From DATFPQ01 sp035264765 (GTDB lineage: Bacteria > Actinomycetota > Actinomycetes > Actinomycetales > Angustibacteraceae), in assembly GCA_035264765.1 (NCBI GenBank), contig DATFPQ010000014.1:1-17271 (forward strand): a stretch of 17,271 nucleotides of DNA, read 5' to 3'. The position numbers and the translations under genes are program-made. Below are positions 4,973-13,420 of the stretch, in pieces. Within the stretch, counting starts at the first letter, position 1. The number at the start of each line of letters is the position of its first letter. A model generated the notes under the pieces. The model was given only the letters and a program-made list of their open reading frames with translations, had not been told where the DNA came from and did not search any database.

Positions 4973-7586
4973 TGGGGATGTCCGGTGGGACGACCTTCGG
5001 CCCCGCCTCCGGCGGGCGTGGCCGGTCCTGCGGGTGCAGCCGCACCGCCACCAGGGCGACGTCGTCCTCGGACCGGGCCGGCAGCAGCCGGGTCAGCAGC
5101 TCGTCGCAGAGCTCGTCCAGCGGGCGCGGCCCGAGCTCTTCGAGCAGCGACTGGAGCCGGGCCAGGCCCTCGTCCAGGTTCTGGCCGCGGCGCTCGACCA
5201 GCCCGTCGGTGTAGAGCAGGAGCGTCGCCCCGTGCTCCAGCAGGACCTCCGCCTCGTGCCGCTCGGTGCCCGGGTCGATGCCGAGCAGCAGGTCGGCCGT
5301 GCCGTCGGCCAGCGCGCTGACGTGTCCCTCGGCGGTGATCACCATGGGCGGCGGGTGACCGGCGTTGGACCAGCGCACCCGGCTCACACCGCGCTCGCGG
5401 TCCTCGTCGGTCTGCTCCAGCCGGGCGACCACTGCGGTGGCGAAGGTGCCGACCTGCAGCCCCTGCATCGCGGCGTCCAGGCCGCGCAGCGCACCGGCCG
5501 GGCCGGCGCCGCTGGAGTAGACGATGCCGCGGAGCAGGCCCCGCAGCTGGCCCATGGCGGCGGTGGCGGCGCTGTCGTGGCCGACGACGTCGCCGATGAC
5601 AAGCACGGTGGTGCCGCCCGGCTGGAGGAACGCGTCGTACCAGTCACCGCCGACCTGCGCCGTCTCCGCGGCCGGCTCGTAGCGGACCACGATCTGCACG
5701 TGGTCCGGCTCCGGCGGCGCGGTGAGCAGGCTGCGCTGCAGGTCCCCGGCGAGCCGCACCTGCTCGGCGTACAGGCGGGCGTTGTCGAGGGCCAGCCCGG
5801 CGCGGGCGGCGACCTCGCGCGCGGTGTCGAGGTCGTCGTCGCTGAAGGGCGCTTTTCCGGATCCCCGGAAGAGGCTGATCAGCCCGGTGATCCGCCCACG
5901 CCCGCTGAGCGGCAGCACCAGGCCCGCAGACGGTGTCAGGCGGTCCAAGAGGTCACGGGCCCGGCCGCCCGGCTTCAGCACGGCCGCGATCTTCTCCGCG
6001 GCTCCGTCGGCCAGCATGGCCGGCTCACTCGTCTGCAGCACCTGCGCGAGGTAGGACGTGTCCAGGAGGTCGTCCAGTCGCAGCTGGCCGTACTCGGCTG
6101 TGGTATCGCGCAGCGCCGGGTCGACGTGCCACCAGCCGACGTCGCGGAGCTCCTCGCGGCCGGGCTCACGGTGGACCAGGGTCACCAGGCACCAGTCGGC
6201 CAGCGTCGGCACCACCAGCTGGGCCAACCGCGCTCCGGCCTCCTCGGCGTCCAGCGTGCCGGTCAGGTCCGTCGTCACGTGGGCCAGCAGGGCTGACCGC
6301 TGGGCCACCCGCTCGGTCTGCAGCTGCAGCGCCCGGCGCTCGGTGACGTCGAGGAAGTACACCGACAGGCCGTCCGGGCTCGGCCACGCCCGCAGCTCGT
6401 ACCAGCGGTCCAGCGGGGCCGGGTAGTACGCCTCGAAGGTCACCGGCTCACCTGAGCTCAGCGCCTGGCGGAAACCCCGGTCGAACCCCCCGCTCATGGT
6501 GGCCGGGAACACCTTCCAGACGTCCTGGCCCAGCAGCTGCGACCGGCTGATGCCGAGCAGCCGCTCCGCCTCGGCGTTCACGTAGGTGAACCGCCAGTCG
6601 CGGTCGACCGAGAAGAAGGCCGCTGACATCGTCTCGAGCACCCGCGCGACGCGCGCGTCGCTCTCGCGCACGCTGGTGCTGTCGTACGCGGCGCCGAGCA
6701 GCCGGGTCGAGCGCCCGGTCTCGTCCGTGAGCGCGCGCCCGCGCGCCCGCACCCACCTGGTGTCGCCGCGGGGTAGCCGAATCCGGTACTCCATCTCGAA
6801 GCTGCCGCCGGCCTCCCGCGCCTCGTCCAGCAGCTGCGTCACCTTCGGCAGGTCGTCCGGGTGCACCCGGGCCTCGAAGGCCTCGATGGTCTCGGGAAAG
6901 GTCCCGTCCTCGTAGCCGAAGAGCTCGATCAGCCGCTGGTCCCAGGTGAGCCGACCGGTCGTCAGGTCCCAGTCGAAGCTGCCGATGCCGGCCGCCTCGA
7001 CCGCGAGCGCGAACCGGACCTCGTTGGCCTGGTACTCGTCCGTGAGGACGGAGAGCTCCAGCTCGGCGATCGCCGAGTCGGCGAGCTGGCGGATCATCCG
7101 CAGGTCCAGCTCGGACCAGGTCCGCGGTTGGGGGTCGGAGACGCACAGGACGCCGACGACGTGGCCGTCCTCGGTCTGCAGTGGGACGCCGAGGTAGGAA
7201 CCGACCTCGCCGGCCAGCACGGGCGGCAGCTCACGTACCCGCTCGTCCAGGCTGCTGTCCGACACCGCGAGGCCGTCCTCGCTGACCGCGGCGAGCGTGC
7301 ACAGCGACTCGGGCAGCGGGTCGCTGTCGCCCATGCCCCGCCCCAGCAGGCCAGTGCCGCCGGACACGACGTGCACATCGGTGAGCATGGAGACATGGGA
7401 CGACGCCGTCCCGAGCAGCCGGCACGCGATGTCGGCGAGGCGGTCCAGGGTGGCACTGCGGCCGACGACTGCGGAGAGCCGGCGCGCGGCGGCCAGGCGC
7501 TCGACGTCCTCGGCGAGCAACCGGGCGGCGGCCAGGGCGGCAGGCGACGAACCCAGGTGTCCCTCGGTGGTGGGTCCGCCGCTCAC
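4959..7586 (-). CDS. GAF-PAS-PAS-GAF-PP2C (SpoIIE/RsbU-type) serine phosphatase
   Basis: An 875-aa soluble sensor phosphatase. Domains in order are GAF (~40-178), PAS (~190-305), PAS (~312-415), GAF (~435-605) and a PP2C/SpoIIE catalytic domain (~632-850). The first GAF contains YLGVPLQTEDGHVVGVLCV. The first PAS shows the PAS_3 look (FDWDLTTGRLTWD, then ARVHPDD, then EYRIRLPRGDTRWV). Catalytic motifs are complete: GGDWYD (646-651), GDVVGHD (665-671), NAGHPPP (741-747), YTDG (792-795) and SEDDVAL (839-845). Such proteins dephosphorylate anti-anti-sigma factors in partner-switching pathways. No HATPase anti-sigma domain or STAS gene is present here. The GTG at 7586 is chosen because AGGAG lies 4 nt upstream. 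An ATG at 7637 with GAGGA 6 nt upstream is the alternative; its extra 17 codons include rare aca and agg. The open frame reaching 8123 is a shadow of the divergent gene. Confidence 0.9.
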   Translation of the reverse strand: MSGGPTTEGHLGSSPAALAAARLLAEDVERLAAARRLSAVVGRSATLDRLADIACRLLGTASSHVSMLTDVHVVSGGTGLLGRGMGDSDPLPESLCTLAAVSEDGLAVSDSSLDERVRELPPVLAGEVGSYLGVPLQTEDGHVVGVLCVSDPQPRTWSELDLRMIRQLADSAIAELELSVLTDEYQANEVRFALAVEAAGIGSFDWDLTTGRLTWDQRLIELFGYEDGTFPETIEAFEARVHPDDLPKVTQLLDEAREAGGSFEMEYRIRLPRGDTRWVRARGRALTDETGRSTRLLGAAYDSTSVRESDARVARVLETMSAAFFSVDRDWRFTYVNAEAERLLGISRSQLLGQDVWKVFPATMSGGFDRGFRQALSSGEPVTFEAYYPAPLDRWYELRAWPSPDGLSVYFLDVTERRALQLQTERVAQRSALLAHVTTDLTGTLDAEEAGARLAQLVVPTLADWCLVTLVHREPGREELRDVGWWHVDPALRDTTAEYGQLRLDDLLDTSYLAQVLQTSEPAMLADGAAEKIAAVLKPGGRARDLLDRLTPSAGLVLPLSGRGRITGLISLFRGSGKAPFSDDDLDTAREVAARAGLALDNARLYAEQVRLAGDLQRSLLTAPPEPDHVQIVVRYEPAAETAQVGGDWYDAFLQPGGTTVLVIGDVVGHDSAATAAMGQLRGLLRGIVYSSGAGPAGALRGLDAAMQGLQVGTFATAVVARLEQTDEDRERGVSRVRWSNAGHPPPMVITAEGHVSALADGTADLLLGIDPGTERHEAEVLLEHGATLLLYTDGLVERRGQNLDEGLARLQSLLEELGPRPLDELCDELLTRLLPARSEDDVALVAVRLHPQDRPRPPEAGPKVVPPDIPNPLA

Positions 7587-7839
7587 GTCGCTCCTGGTGC
7601 TGGGACCACGGGCGCGTGTCGACCCGTGCCCGACCATTGTCCATCCTCGTCTGGCCCCACGGTAACGAGCGCGGTGCCTGTCCGCTTTGTCATGGTTGCC
7701 CCACGGCCCTGGCGATGGTTCCCTCGCGGCTTCCGACGTGCGACGCTTGGCCGGCGAGAACGGCTGCGACACCGATGTCGTGCCGTGCACCGTCTCCCGG
7801 CGGGATCGCCCTGCCGGCGGTCCGCATCGGGGGCAGACC

Positions 7840-9036
7840 GTGACCGACCTCAGTCCGCTCGAGCGGGTCCCGGCTGCGGTGCTCCGCGAGGAAGCTGCGC
7901 AGGCCGGGCCCGCACCCGCGCCGACCCCCGTGCGCAGCGTCGGGGTCGAGGAGGAGCTGCTCCTGGTCGACCCGAGCAGCGGACGGCCGGTGCCGGTGGC
8001 CGGGTCCCTGGTGCGCCGGGGCCACGGCCGGGTGCCCGTAGGGACCGCGGCCGGTCGCTTCGGCGGACTCGATTCCGAGCTGCAGCAGGAGCAGCTGGAG
8101 ACGGCGACCCCGCCGCGCGTCACGCTGGGCGACCTCGCCCTCGACCTGCGCCGGCTGCGCCGGACGGCCGACGACGCGGCCCGTTCGGCGGGGGCGCGGA
8201 TCGCCGCGCTGGCGACGTCCCCGTTCCCCGTGTCGCCACGGCTGACGCAGACCCGCCGCTACCTGGCGATGAGGCGGCAGTTCGGCGTGACCTGTGCCGA
8301 GCAGCTGACCTGCGGCTGCCACGTCCACGTCGCGGTCGACTCCGACGAGGAGGGCGTCGCGGTGCTGGACCGGGTCCGTCCCTGGCTGCCCGTCATCACC
8401 GCGCTCGCGGCGAACTCGCCGTACTGGAACGGCGCCGACACCGGCTACGCCAGCTACCGCACGCAGGCCTGGAGCCGCTGGCCCAGCAGCGGGCCGACCG
8501 ACGTGTTCGGGTCTGCCGGGGCCTACCACGACGTCGTCCACCGGATGGTCTCCACCGGCTCGCTGCTGGACGAGGGCATGATCTACTTCGACGCCCGGCT
8601 CTCCTGGCGCTACCCGACGGTGGAGCTGCGGGTGGCCGACGTCTGCCTGGACGTCGACGACGCCGTGCTCGTGGCCGGGCTGGCCCGGGCCCTGGTCGAC
8701 ACGGCTGCGGCCGAGTGGCATGCCGGTGTTCCGCCGCTGGACGTCCCCACGTCGGTGCTCCGGCTGGCGGCGTGGCGGGCGAGCCGGTCCAGCCTGGCCG
8801 ACCGCCTCGTTCATCCCCTCGACCAGCGTCCCCGATCGGCGCGTGTCGTCGTCCAGGCGCTGCTGGACCACGTCCGCCCGGCCCTGGAGGTCAACGGCGA
8901 CCTCCCGTACGTCCGGGCGCTGCTCGACCAGGTACTCGGCCGGGGCTGCGGCGCGGTGCGGCAACGGGCGGTCCTGGCCAAGACGGGTCGGCTGGGAGAC
9001 GTCGTGGCCGATGCGGTCGACCGGACGACCGCGTGA
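7840..9036 (+). CDS. Carboxylate-amine ligase, YbdK family (glutamate-cysteine ligase type 2)
   Basis: A protein of about 398 aa in the GCS2 family. YbdK-type enzymes ligate an amino group to the gamma-carboxylate of glutamate, with weak glutamate-cysteine ligase activity reported for E. coli YbdK. Family motifs are VRSVGVEEELLLVD (31-44, with the metal-binding Glu cluster), ELQQEQLET (80-88), CGCHVHVAVD (158-167), ALAANSPYWNG (188-198) and YRTQAWSRWP (206-215). The GTG at 7840, with a weak gggg upstream, is preferred. A TTG at 7687 would add 51 residues unlike the family and would place the start close to the phosphatase promoter. The gene is divergent from the phosphatase across about 250 bp. 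The true physiological product is not predictable. A 29-bp-period duplication covers its stop codon. Confidence 0.85.
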   Translation: MTDLSPLERVPAAVLREEAAQAGPAPAPTPVRSVGVEEELLLVDPSSGRPVPVAGSLVRRGHGRVPVGTAAGRFGGLDSELQQEQLETATPPRVTLGDLALDLRRLRRTADDAARSAGARIAALATSPFPVSPRLTQTRRYLAMRRQFGVTCAEQLTCGCHVHVAVDSDEEGVAVLDRVRPWLPVITALAANSPYWNGADTGYASYRTQAWSRWPSSGPTDVFGSAGAYHDVVHRMVSTGSLLDEGMIYFDARLSWRYPTVELRVADVCLDVDDAVLVAGLARALVDTAAAEWHAGVPPLDVPTSVLRLAAWRASRSSLADRLVHPLDQRPRSARVVVQALLDHVRPALEVNGDLPYVRALLDQVLGRGCGAVRQRAVLAKTGRLGDVVADAVDRTTA

Positions 9037-9058
9037 GGGATGCGGTCGACCGGACGAC
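9010..9058. repeat. 20-bp exact direct repeat (period 29) over the YbdK stop codon
   Basis: gatgcggtcgaccggacgac occurs at 9010-9029 and 9039-9058. The first copy encodes the last residues of the YbdK-like protein and the second lies just after its stop. This looks like a recent tandem duplication. Confidence 0.85.
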
Positions 9059-9118
9059 GGGATGAGCGGCACGACGGCGTACCCCGCCGGGCCGGCGCGG
9101 CCGCGCGGGTTGCCGACG

Positions 9119-9124
9119 TAGGGT
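9119..9124 (+). promoter_or_regulatory. Putative -10 element of a leaderless mvaB transcript
   Basis: TAGGGT fits the actinobacterial TANNNT -10 consensus and ends 6 nt before the GTG start of the HMG-CoA lyase gene. Transcription would begin at or next to the start codon. No convincing -35 was found and no Shine-Dalgarno is needed. Confidence 0.6.
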
Positions 9125-9130
9125 CGCCTC

Positions 9131-10072
9131 GTGCGCAGCCCGCAGACCACCCCCCTGGCCGGCCTGCCGGAGCGGGTGACGGTGTACGAGGTCGGCGCCC
9201 GCGACGGCCTGCAGAACGAGGCCGTCGTGGTGCCGGTCGACGTCAAGGCCGAGCTGGTCCGCCGGTTGGTGACGGCTGGGCTGCCCACCGTCGAGCTCAC
9301 CAGCTTCGTCTCGCCGCGGTGGGTGCCGCAGCTGGCCGACGCCGAGCAGCTGGTCGCGGCCGTCGGCGGGTTCGACGGCCCGCTGCTGTCCGGCGTCCGG
9401 GCGCCGGTGCTCGTGCCCAACGAGCGCGGGCTGGAGCGCGCGCTCGCCGTCGGTGCTCGCGAGGTCGCGGTCTTCGTCAGCGCGACGGAGTCGTTCGCCC
9501 GCAAGAACCTGGGCCGCTCGCGGCGCGAGGCCCTGGACGCCTCCGCCGCCGTGGCGCGTGGCGCCGTGGCCGCCGGGCTGGCCGTGCGTGGGTACGTGTC
9601 CATGTGCTTCGGCGACCCGTGGGAGGGGAACGTCGACCCGGCGGCGGTCGTCGAGGTCGTGGCCGAGCTGGTGCGGCAGGGCTGCGCGGAGATCTCGCTC
9701 GGCGACACGATCGGCGTCGCGACCCCGGGCCAGGTCGTGGACCTGCTGGACTGGCTGGACGGCGCCGGGGTGTCCCGCGCGGCGCTCGCGGTGCACTTCC
9801 ACGACACCTACGGGCAGGCCCTGTCGAACACGCTCGTCGCGCTGCAGCAGGGCGTCACCACGGTGGACGCCTCCGCAGGCGGGCTCGGCGGCTGCCCGTT
9901 CGCGCTGTCCGCGACCGGCAACCTGGCCACCGAGGACCTCGTCTGGCAGCTGCACGGGCTGGGCGTGAGCACCGGCGTGGACCTGCCGGCGCTGGTCGCG
10001 ACGAGCTCGTGGCTGGCCGGCGTGATGGGACGCGAGAGCCCGTCCCGCGCCGTCCGCGCGCTCGCCGGCTGA
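9131..10072 (+). CDS. mvaB: Hydroxymethylglutaryl-CoA lyase
   Basis: A 313-aa HMGL-like TIM-barrel protein. HMG-CoA lyase cleaves 3-hydroxy-3-methylglutaryl-CoA to acetoacetate and acetyl-CoA, the last step of leucine breakdown. The signature residues are present: EVGARDGLQNE (20-30) with R24 and D25, VELTSFVSPRWVPQ (54-67), the metal-binding HFHD (H222, H224), the catalytic Cys in GGLGGCPFA (C255), and ATGNLATED with N264. The cysteine loop and GCPFA distinguish it from homocitrate and isopropylmalate synthases. The length matches the family (~300 aa). It is not flanked by the usual leucine-catabolism genes (isovaleryl-CoA dehydrogenase, methylcrotonyl-CoA carboxylase). A leaderless start is likely. 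Confidence 0.92.
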   Translation: MRSPQTTPLAGLPERVTVYEVGARDGLQNEAVVVPVDVKAELVRRLVTAGLPTVELTSFVSPRWVPQLADAEQLVAAVGGFDGPLLSGVRAPVLVPNERGLERALAVGAREVAVFVSATESFARKNLGRSRREALDASAAVARGAVAAGLAVRGYVSMCFGDPWEGNVDPAAVVEVVAELVRQGCAEISLGDTIGVATPGQVVDLLDWLDGAGVSRAALAVHFHDTYGQALSNTLVALQQGVTTVDASAGGLGGCPFALSATGNLATEDLVWQLHGLGVSTGVDLPALVATSSWLAGVMGRESPSRAVRALAG

Positions 10073-10097
10073 CGCAGGCGCCGAGCGGGAGAAGGGG

Positions 10098-10925
10098 CTA
10101 CGCCGGGGGCGGCTGCACCGGGCCAGGCTGGGGCCGCTTCGCCGTCACGGCGTCGCCGGACGAGCGCCGGCGCAGCCGCCGGCCCACCCACGGGCCGACG
10201 TACTCGCGCACCCACCGGGCGTCCTGGCGCACGGCCAGCAGCCGCTGCACCGCGGGTCCGGGGGGCAGCGGGGTCGCCCAGTCCTGCCCGGACGCCGCGC
10301 CGAGCACCTCGGCCGCCTGCCAGGCCACCCGCTGGTGGCCCTCGGTGGTGAGATGGATCCGGTCCGCCGCCCACATCCGCCGGTCCTGCAGCGACCGCAT
10401 GCCCCACAGGTCGACGACGAACGCACCCTGCCGGCGGGCGATCGACCAGATGTGGTTGTTGTAGACGGCGACCTTGCTGCGGGTCAGGCTGATGATCGGG
10501 GACTTCACCGGGTCGACGCCGGTCGCCATCAGGACGTCGGCCCCGGACTGGCGCAGGGTGCGGACGGCGTCCTCCAGCAGATCAGCGAGCCGGTCGGGGT
10601 CGCTGCCGGGCCGCAGGACGTCGTTGCCCCCGCCCACCAGGCTGACCAGGTCCGGCTGCAGCGCCAGCGCGGCCGGCAGCTGCTCGGCGACGATCTCGGG
10701 CAGCAGCTTGCCGCGGACCGCGAGGTTGGCGTAGTGCAGGTCGCCGCCCGCCGCCCCGGCCACCAGCGCCTCGGCCAGCCGGTCGGCCCACCCGCGGTAG
10801 CCGCCGTCCGGGGCGAGGTCCTCCAAGCCCTCGGAGAAGGAGTCACCGAGAGCCACGTAACGGCTCCAGCCGGTGCGTGTCGGTAGCGGGCCGGTCGCCA
10901 GCGGGCCCGCGGAGAGGTCGTCCAT
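10098..10925 (-). CDS. SGNH/GDSL-family hydrolase (esterase/lipase type)
   Basis: A 275-aa SGNH hydrolase. Block I is YVALGDSFSEGLED (23-36) with nucleophile S29. Block II is weak: ANLAVRGK (67-73), with Gly at 72. Block III is LVGGGNDVLRP (96-106) with N101. Block V is ADRIHLTTEGH (187-197) with D188 and H191. The family hydrolyses ester bonds in lipids or carbohydrate acyl groups, but the substrate here is unknown. No signal peptide is seen, so it is probably cytosolic. The basic C-terminal tail (~240-275, RRLRRR then a proline-rich end) is an extension beyond the fold. The start is the ATG at 10925, just before GDS block I, and CACGAT lies 6 nt upstream of it. The longer open frame to 11498 overlaps thrE and is a shadow. 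It is divergent from the exporter gene with a 55-bp gap. Confidence 0.85.
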   Translation of the reverse strand: MDDLSAGPLATGPLPTRTGWSRYVALGDSFSEGLEDLAPDGGYRGWADRLAEALVAGAAGGDLHYANLAVRGKLLPEIVAEQLPAALALQPDLVSLVGGGNDVLRPGSDPDRLADLLEDAVRTLRQSGADVLMATGVDPVKSPIISLTRSKVAVYNNHIWSIARRQGAFVVDLWGMRSLQDRRMWAADRIHLTTEGHQRVAWQAAEVLGAASGQDWATPLPPGPAVQRLLAVRQDARWVREYVGPWVGRRLRRRSSGDAVTAKRPQPGPVQPPPA

Positions 10926-10980
10926 GGCCCTATCGTGCCCAGGTCCGGCCCACGGCCCGTCGCTCGGGGGCCGTGCCAGC

Positions 10981-12612
10981 ATGGACGTCGTGACCGATCC
11001 GCAGCAGCCCGGTCGGCCGGGCACGGGGCCGCGGAGGTCCGGGCCCGCGCCGCCGTCGCAGCGGGCGCGCCGGGACGGCCCACCGCGGGCGGAGGACCGG
11101 CCGCAGGGTGCCCTGCCGACCGACGCCAGGAGCGCGTCCCGGGCGGTGCGCCGGGCCCGCAAGGCCGAGCTCGAGCCGCAGACCCGTCCGATCCCGGTGC
11201 CGGGCCTGCCCCGTCCGGCCCACACGCGCCGCCGGCCCCGCCCGCCCTGGCAGCGGCTGCTGCGAGCCGAGCAGCCGACCGGTCCGATGCCGCTCGTGGA
11301 CCGGCTTCGCGGCACGCCGTTCCGGGACCCCCGGCGGATGGACGCCCCCGAGGACCGACAGGCCCGCGAGGCCGTCGAGTTCGCGCTGCGGCTGGGCGAG
11401 CTGATGATCCGCAGCGGTGCGGGGACGCGGGACGTCGAGGCCACGCTGATCGCCGCGACGGCCGCTCTCGGGCTGACGCACGTCGAGGTCGACATCACCG
11501 TCCAGTCCTTGGTGGTGCAGCACGCCGCTCCCGGTCACCCGCCGCTGACCCTGGTGCGAGTGGCCCGGGGCGAGAGCCGGGACTTCTCCCGGTTGGTGGA
11601 GGCGCACCGGCTGGTGGCCGACATGGTGCGCGGGAACATTGCCCGCGGCGACGCGCTCGCCCGCTTGCGCGAGATCGAGCAGGCCGCCAAGCCCTGGCCG
11701 CGCTGGGTCGTCGGCACCGGCTGGGGCCTGCTGGCGGCGGGCGTCACCGCGCTGGTCGGCGGCGGGCCGCTGGCGGTGCTGGTGGCGTTCCTCACCTCGT
11801 TCGCCGTCGACCGGCTCGGGCGGGTTCTCGGCCGGCGGGGGCTGCCGCCCTTCTTCGTCACGTTCGTCGGCGCGGCGGTCGCCAGCCTGGTCACCGTTGC
11901 GACGGTCGAGGGGGGCCTGCTGCCCGCGGCGGACGCGGGTCCGGTCATCGCGGGCGGCATCGTCGTGCTGCTGCCCGGCCGGATGCTGGTGGCCGCCGTC
12001 GAGGACGCCATCAGCGGGTTCGCCGTCACGGCCTCCGGACGGGTCCTGCAGGTGGCCCTCAATGCCGCGGCCATCATCAGCGGCGTGGGCCTGGGCCTCG
12101 GCGCGGCACGCCGGCTGGGCCTGGACCTGCAGGTCGCGGACGTCGGGACGTCGGCGGCCGACATCACCCGGGCCATCGTGGCGGCCGGCATCGCGGCCCT
12201 GGCCTCCGGCGTCGCCAACCGCGACCGGTGGAACCACGCGCTGGCGGCCGCTGGGATCGGCCTGGCCGGCTACGCGACGTACGGCCTGCTGCGCGCCGGG
12301 GGAGTCAGTGGGAGCACCGCGGCCACTGCCTGCGCCGCCGTGGTCGTCGGCGTGCTGGCCCGGATCCTGGGCCAGCGGATGCAGGCGCCCTCGCTGGTCC
12401 TCGCGGTGCCCGCCCTGTCTGCCCTGCTGCCCGGGCTCACCATCTTCCGGGGGATGAGCCAGCTGGCGCAGGGGTCGCAGACCGGGCCGGCGTTGAGCAC
12501 GCTGCTGGCCGCGACGGCGACCGCGCTGGCGATCGCCGCCGGCATCGTGCTGGGGGACTACCTGGCCGCGCCCGCGGACCGCTCGCTGCGGCGACGCCGC
12601 CGCGGCGGCTGA
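10981..12612 (+). CDS. ThrE-family threonine/serine exporter
   Basis: A 543-aa ThrE-type transporter. Residues 1-120 form a long Pro/Arg-rich, probably disordered cytosolic extension. Residues ~125-238 form the soluble N-terminal domain typical of ThrE/DUF1212, with LGELMIRSGAGTRDVE (138-153) and DFSRLVEAHRL (201-211). About ten membrane segments follow, near 242-262, 263-283, 289-309, 320-338, 355-378, 395-411, 418-438, 443-462, 468-488 and 503-528. The motif PALSALLPGLTIFRGM (477-492) in the second half is characteristic. Corynebacterium ThrE exports L-threonine and L-serine by proton-coupled transport; specificity here is inferred from the family. A GTG at 10990, with CAGCAT 7 nt upstream, is an alternative start. 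The gene is convergent with ung across a minisatellite. Confidence 0.88.
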   Translation: MDVVTDPQQPGRPGTGPRRSGPAPPSQRARRDGPPRAEDRPQGALPTDARSASRAVRRARKAELEPQTRPIPVPGLPRPAHTRRRPRPPWQRLLRAEQPTGPMPLVDRLRGTPFRDPRRMDAPEDRQAREAVEFALRLGELMIRSGAGTRDVEATLIAATAALGLTHVEVDITVQSLVVQHAAPGHPPLTLVRVARGESRDFSRLVEAHRLVADMVRGNIARGDALARLREIEQAAKPWPRWVVGTGWGLLAAGVTALVGGGPLAVLVAFLTSFAVDRLGRVLGRRGLPPFFVTFVGAAVASLVTVATVEGGLLPAADAGPVIAGGIVVLLPGRMLVAAVEDAISGFAVTASGRVLQVALNAAAIISGVGLGLGAARRLGLDLQVADVGTSAADITRAIVAAGIAALASGVANRDRWNHALAAAGIGLAGYATYGLLRAGGVSGSTAATACAAVVVGVLARILGQRMQAPSLVLAVPALSALLPGLTIFRGMSQLAQGSQTGPALSTLLAATATALAIAAGIVLGDYLAAPADRSLRRRRRGG

Positions 12613-12630
12613 CCCGGACCACCGCTGCTC

Positions 12631-12720
12631 GGAAGGCCACCGTTCGGAGGGTCGCCGTTGACAGGGCCACCGCTCAGAGCGCCACCTCTCAGAGCGACAC
12701 CACTGAGAGAGTCACCGCTC
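12631..12720. repeat. 15-bp minisatellite, six degenerate copies
   Basis: Six adjacent 15-bp units lie at 12631, 12646, 12661, 12676, 12691 and 12706, close to the form agagggccaccgctc. They fill the gap between thrE and the convergent ung gene, and the last unit includes the ung stop codon (12712-12714). There are no spacers, so this is not a CRISPR array. Confidence 0.8.
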
Positions 12721-13413
12721 AGCGGGCAGCGCCTCGCGCACCAGCGCCCACTCGACCGGTGCCGCGCCCTGCGCGGCGAGCAGGGCGTTGACCCGCGAGA
12801 ACGGGCGCGAGCCGAAGAAGCCGCGGTCGGCGGACATCGGGCTCGGGTGCGCGCTCTCGACCCGCGGGGTGTCGCCCAGCAGCGGCCGCAGCGTCTGGGC
12901 GTCCCGGCCCCAGAGCACCGCGACGAGCGGCGCGTCGCGCGCCACCAGGGCCCGGATGGCCTGGTCGGTCACGGCCTCCCAGCCCCGCCCGCGGTGGCTT
13001 CCCGGCACGCCGGGGCGGACGGTGAGTACCCGGTTCAGCAGCAGCACTCCCTGGTCCGACCACGCCGACAGGTCGCCGTCCACGGGACGCTCGCAGCCGA
13101 CGTCCGCCTCGAGCTCCCGGAACACGTTCTGCAGGCTCCTCGGCAGCGGCCGCACGCCCGGGGCCACCGAGAAGGACAGGCCGACCGGGTGACCCGGCGT
13201 GGGGTAGGGGTCCTGGCCCACGACCAGCACCCTGACCTCGGCGAAGGGGCGGGTGAAGGCCCGCAGCACGTGGTCGCCCGCCGGCAGATAGCCGCGCCCG
13301 GCCGACACCTCGCCGCGCAGGAAGTCGCCGAGCTCGGCGATTCGGTCCGCGACCGGGGCGAGGACGCGCGCCCACCCAGCGTCGACGATCTCGTCGAGGG
13401 GGCGTGGATTCAC
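12712..13413 (-). CDS. ung: Uracil-DNA glycosylase, family 1
   Basis: A 233-aa family 1 UDG, which excises uracil from DNA as the first step of base-excision repair. Motifs are VVGQDPYPTPGHPVGLSFSV (64-83) with catalytic D68, LLNRVLTVRPG (125-135) with the uracil-recognising Asn, and AHPSPMSADRGFFGSRPFS (188-206) with H189. The length matches bacterial Ung (~225-235 aa). The GTG at 13413 is chosen because it gives the family N-terminus (NPRPLDEIVDAGW). It also lies 7 nt after a perfect TAGGGT hexamer, so the transcript is probably leaderless. The open frame reaching 13530 runs into the rpf promoter region and is rejected. The gene is divergent from the rpf riboswitch unit. Confidence 0.95.
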   Translation of the reverse strand: MNPRPLDEIVDAGWARVLAPVADRIAELGDFLRGEVSAGRGYLPAGDHVLRAFTRPFAEVRVLVVGQDPYPTPGHPVGLSFSVAPGVRPLPRSLQNVFRELEADVGCERPVDGDLSAWSDQGVLLLNRVLTVRPGVPGSHRGRGWEAVTDQAIRALVARDAPLVAVLWGRDAQTLRPLLGDTPRVESAHPSPMSADRGFFGSRPFSRVNALLAAQGAAPVEWALVREALPAER

Positions 13414-13420
13414 GCCGGAA

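Noticed and set aside
4953..6296. 447-aa plus-strand open frame antisense to the phosphatase
   Set aside because: The opposite strand has a complete PP2C domain with all motifs. The long frame is a by-product of high GC, and its sequence has no recognisable domain.
7587..8123. N-terminal extension of the phosphatase frame
   Set aside because: It overlaps the YbdK coding region on the other strand and has Ser/Arg-rich shadow composition. Start signals exist at 7586 and 7637.
6861..9065. 734-aa plus-strand open frame
   Set aside because: It runs across the divergent phosphatase and YbdK genes in another frame. It is Arg/Gly/Ala-rich without motifs.
7690..9807. 705-aa minus-strand open frame over YbdK and mvaB
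   Set aside because: Both underlying plus-strand genes have full family motifs; this is a GC-driven shadow.
10926..11498. N-terminal extension of the SGNH hydrolase frame
   Set aside because: It overlaps the divergent thrE gene, and the SGNH block I lies right after the ATG at 10925.
12631..12720. Tandem repeats as a CRISPR array
   Set aside because: Units are 15 bp, degenerate and directly adjacent with no spacers, and no cas genes are nearby.
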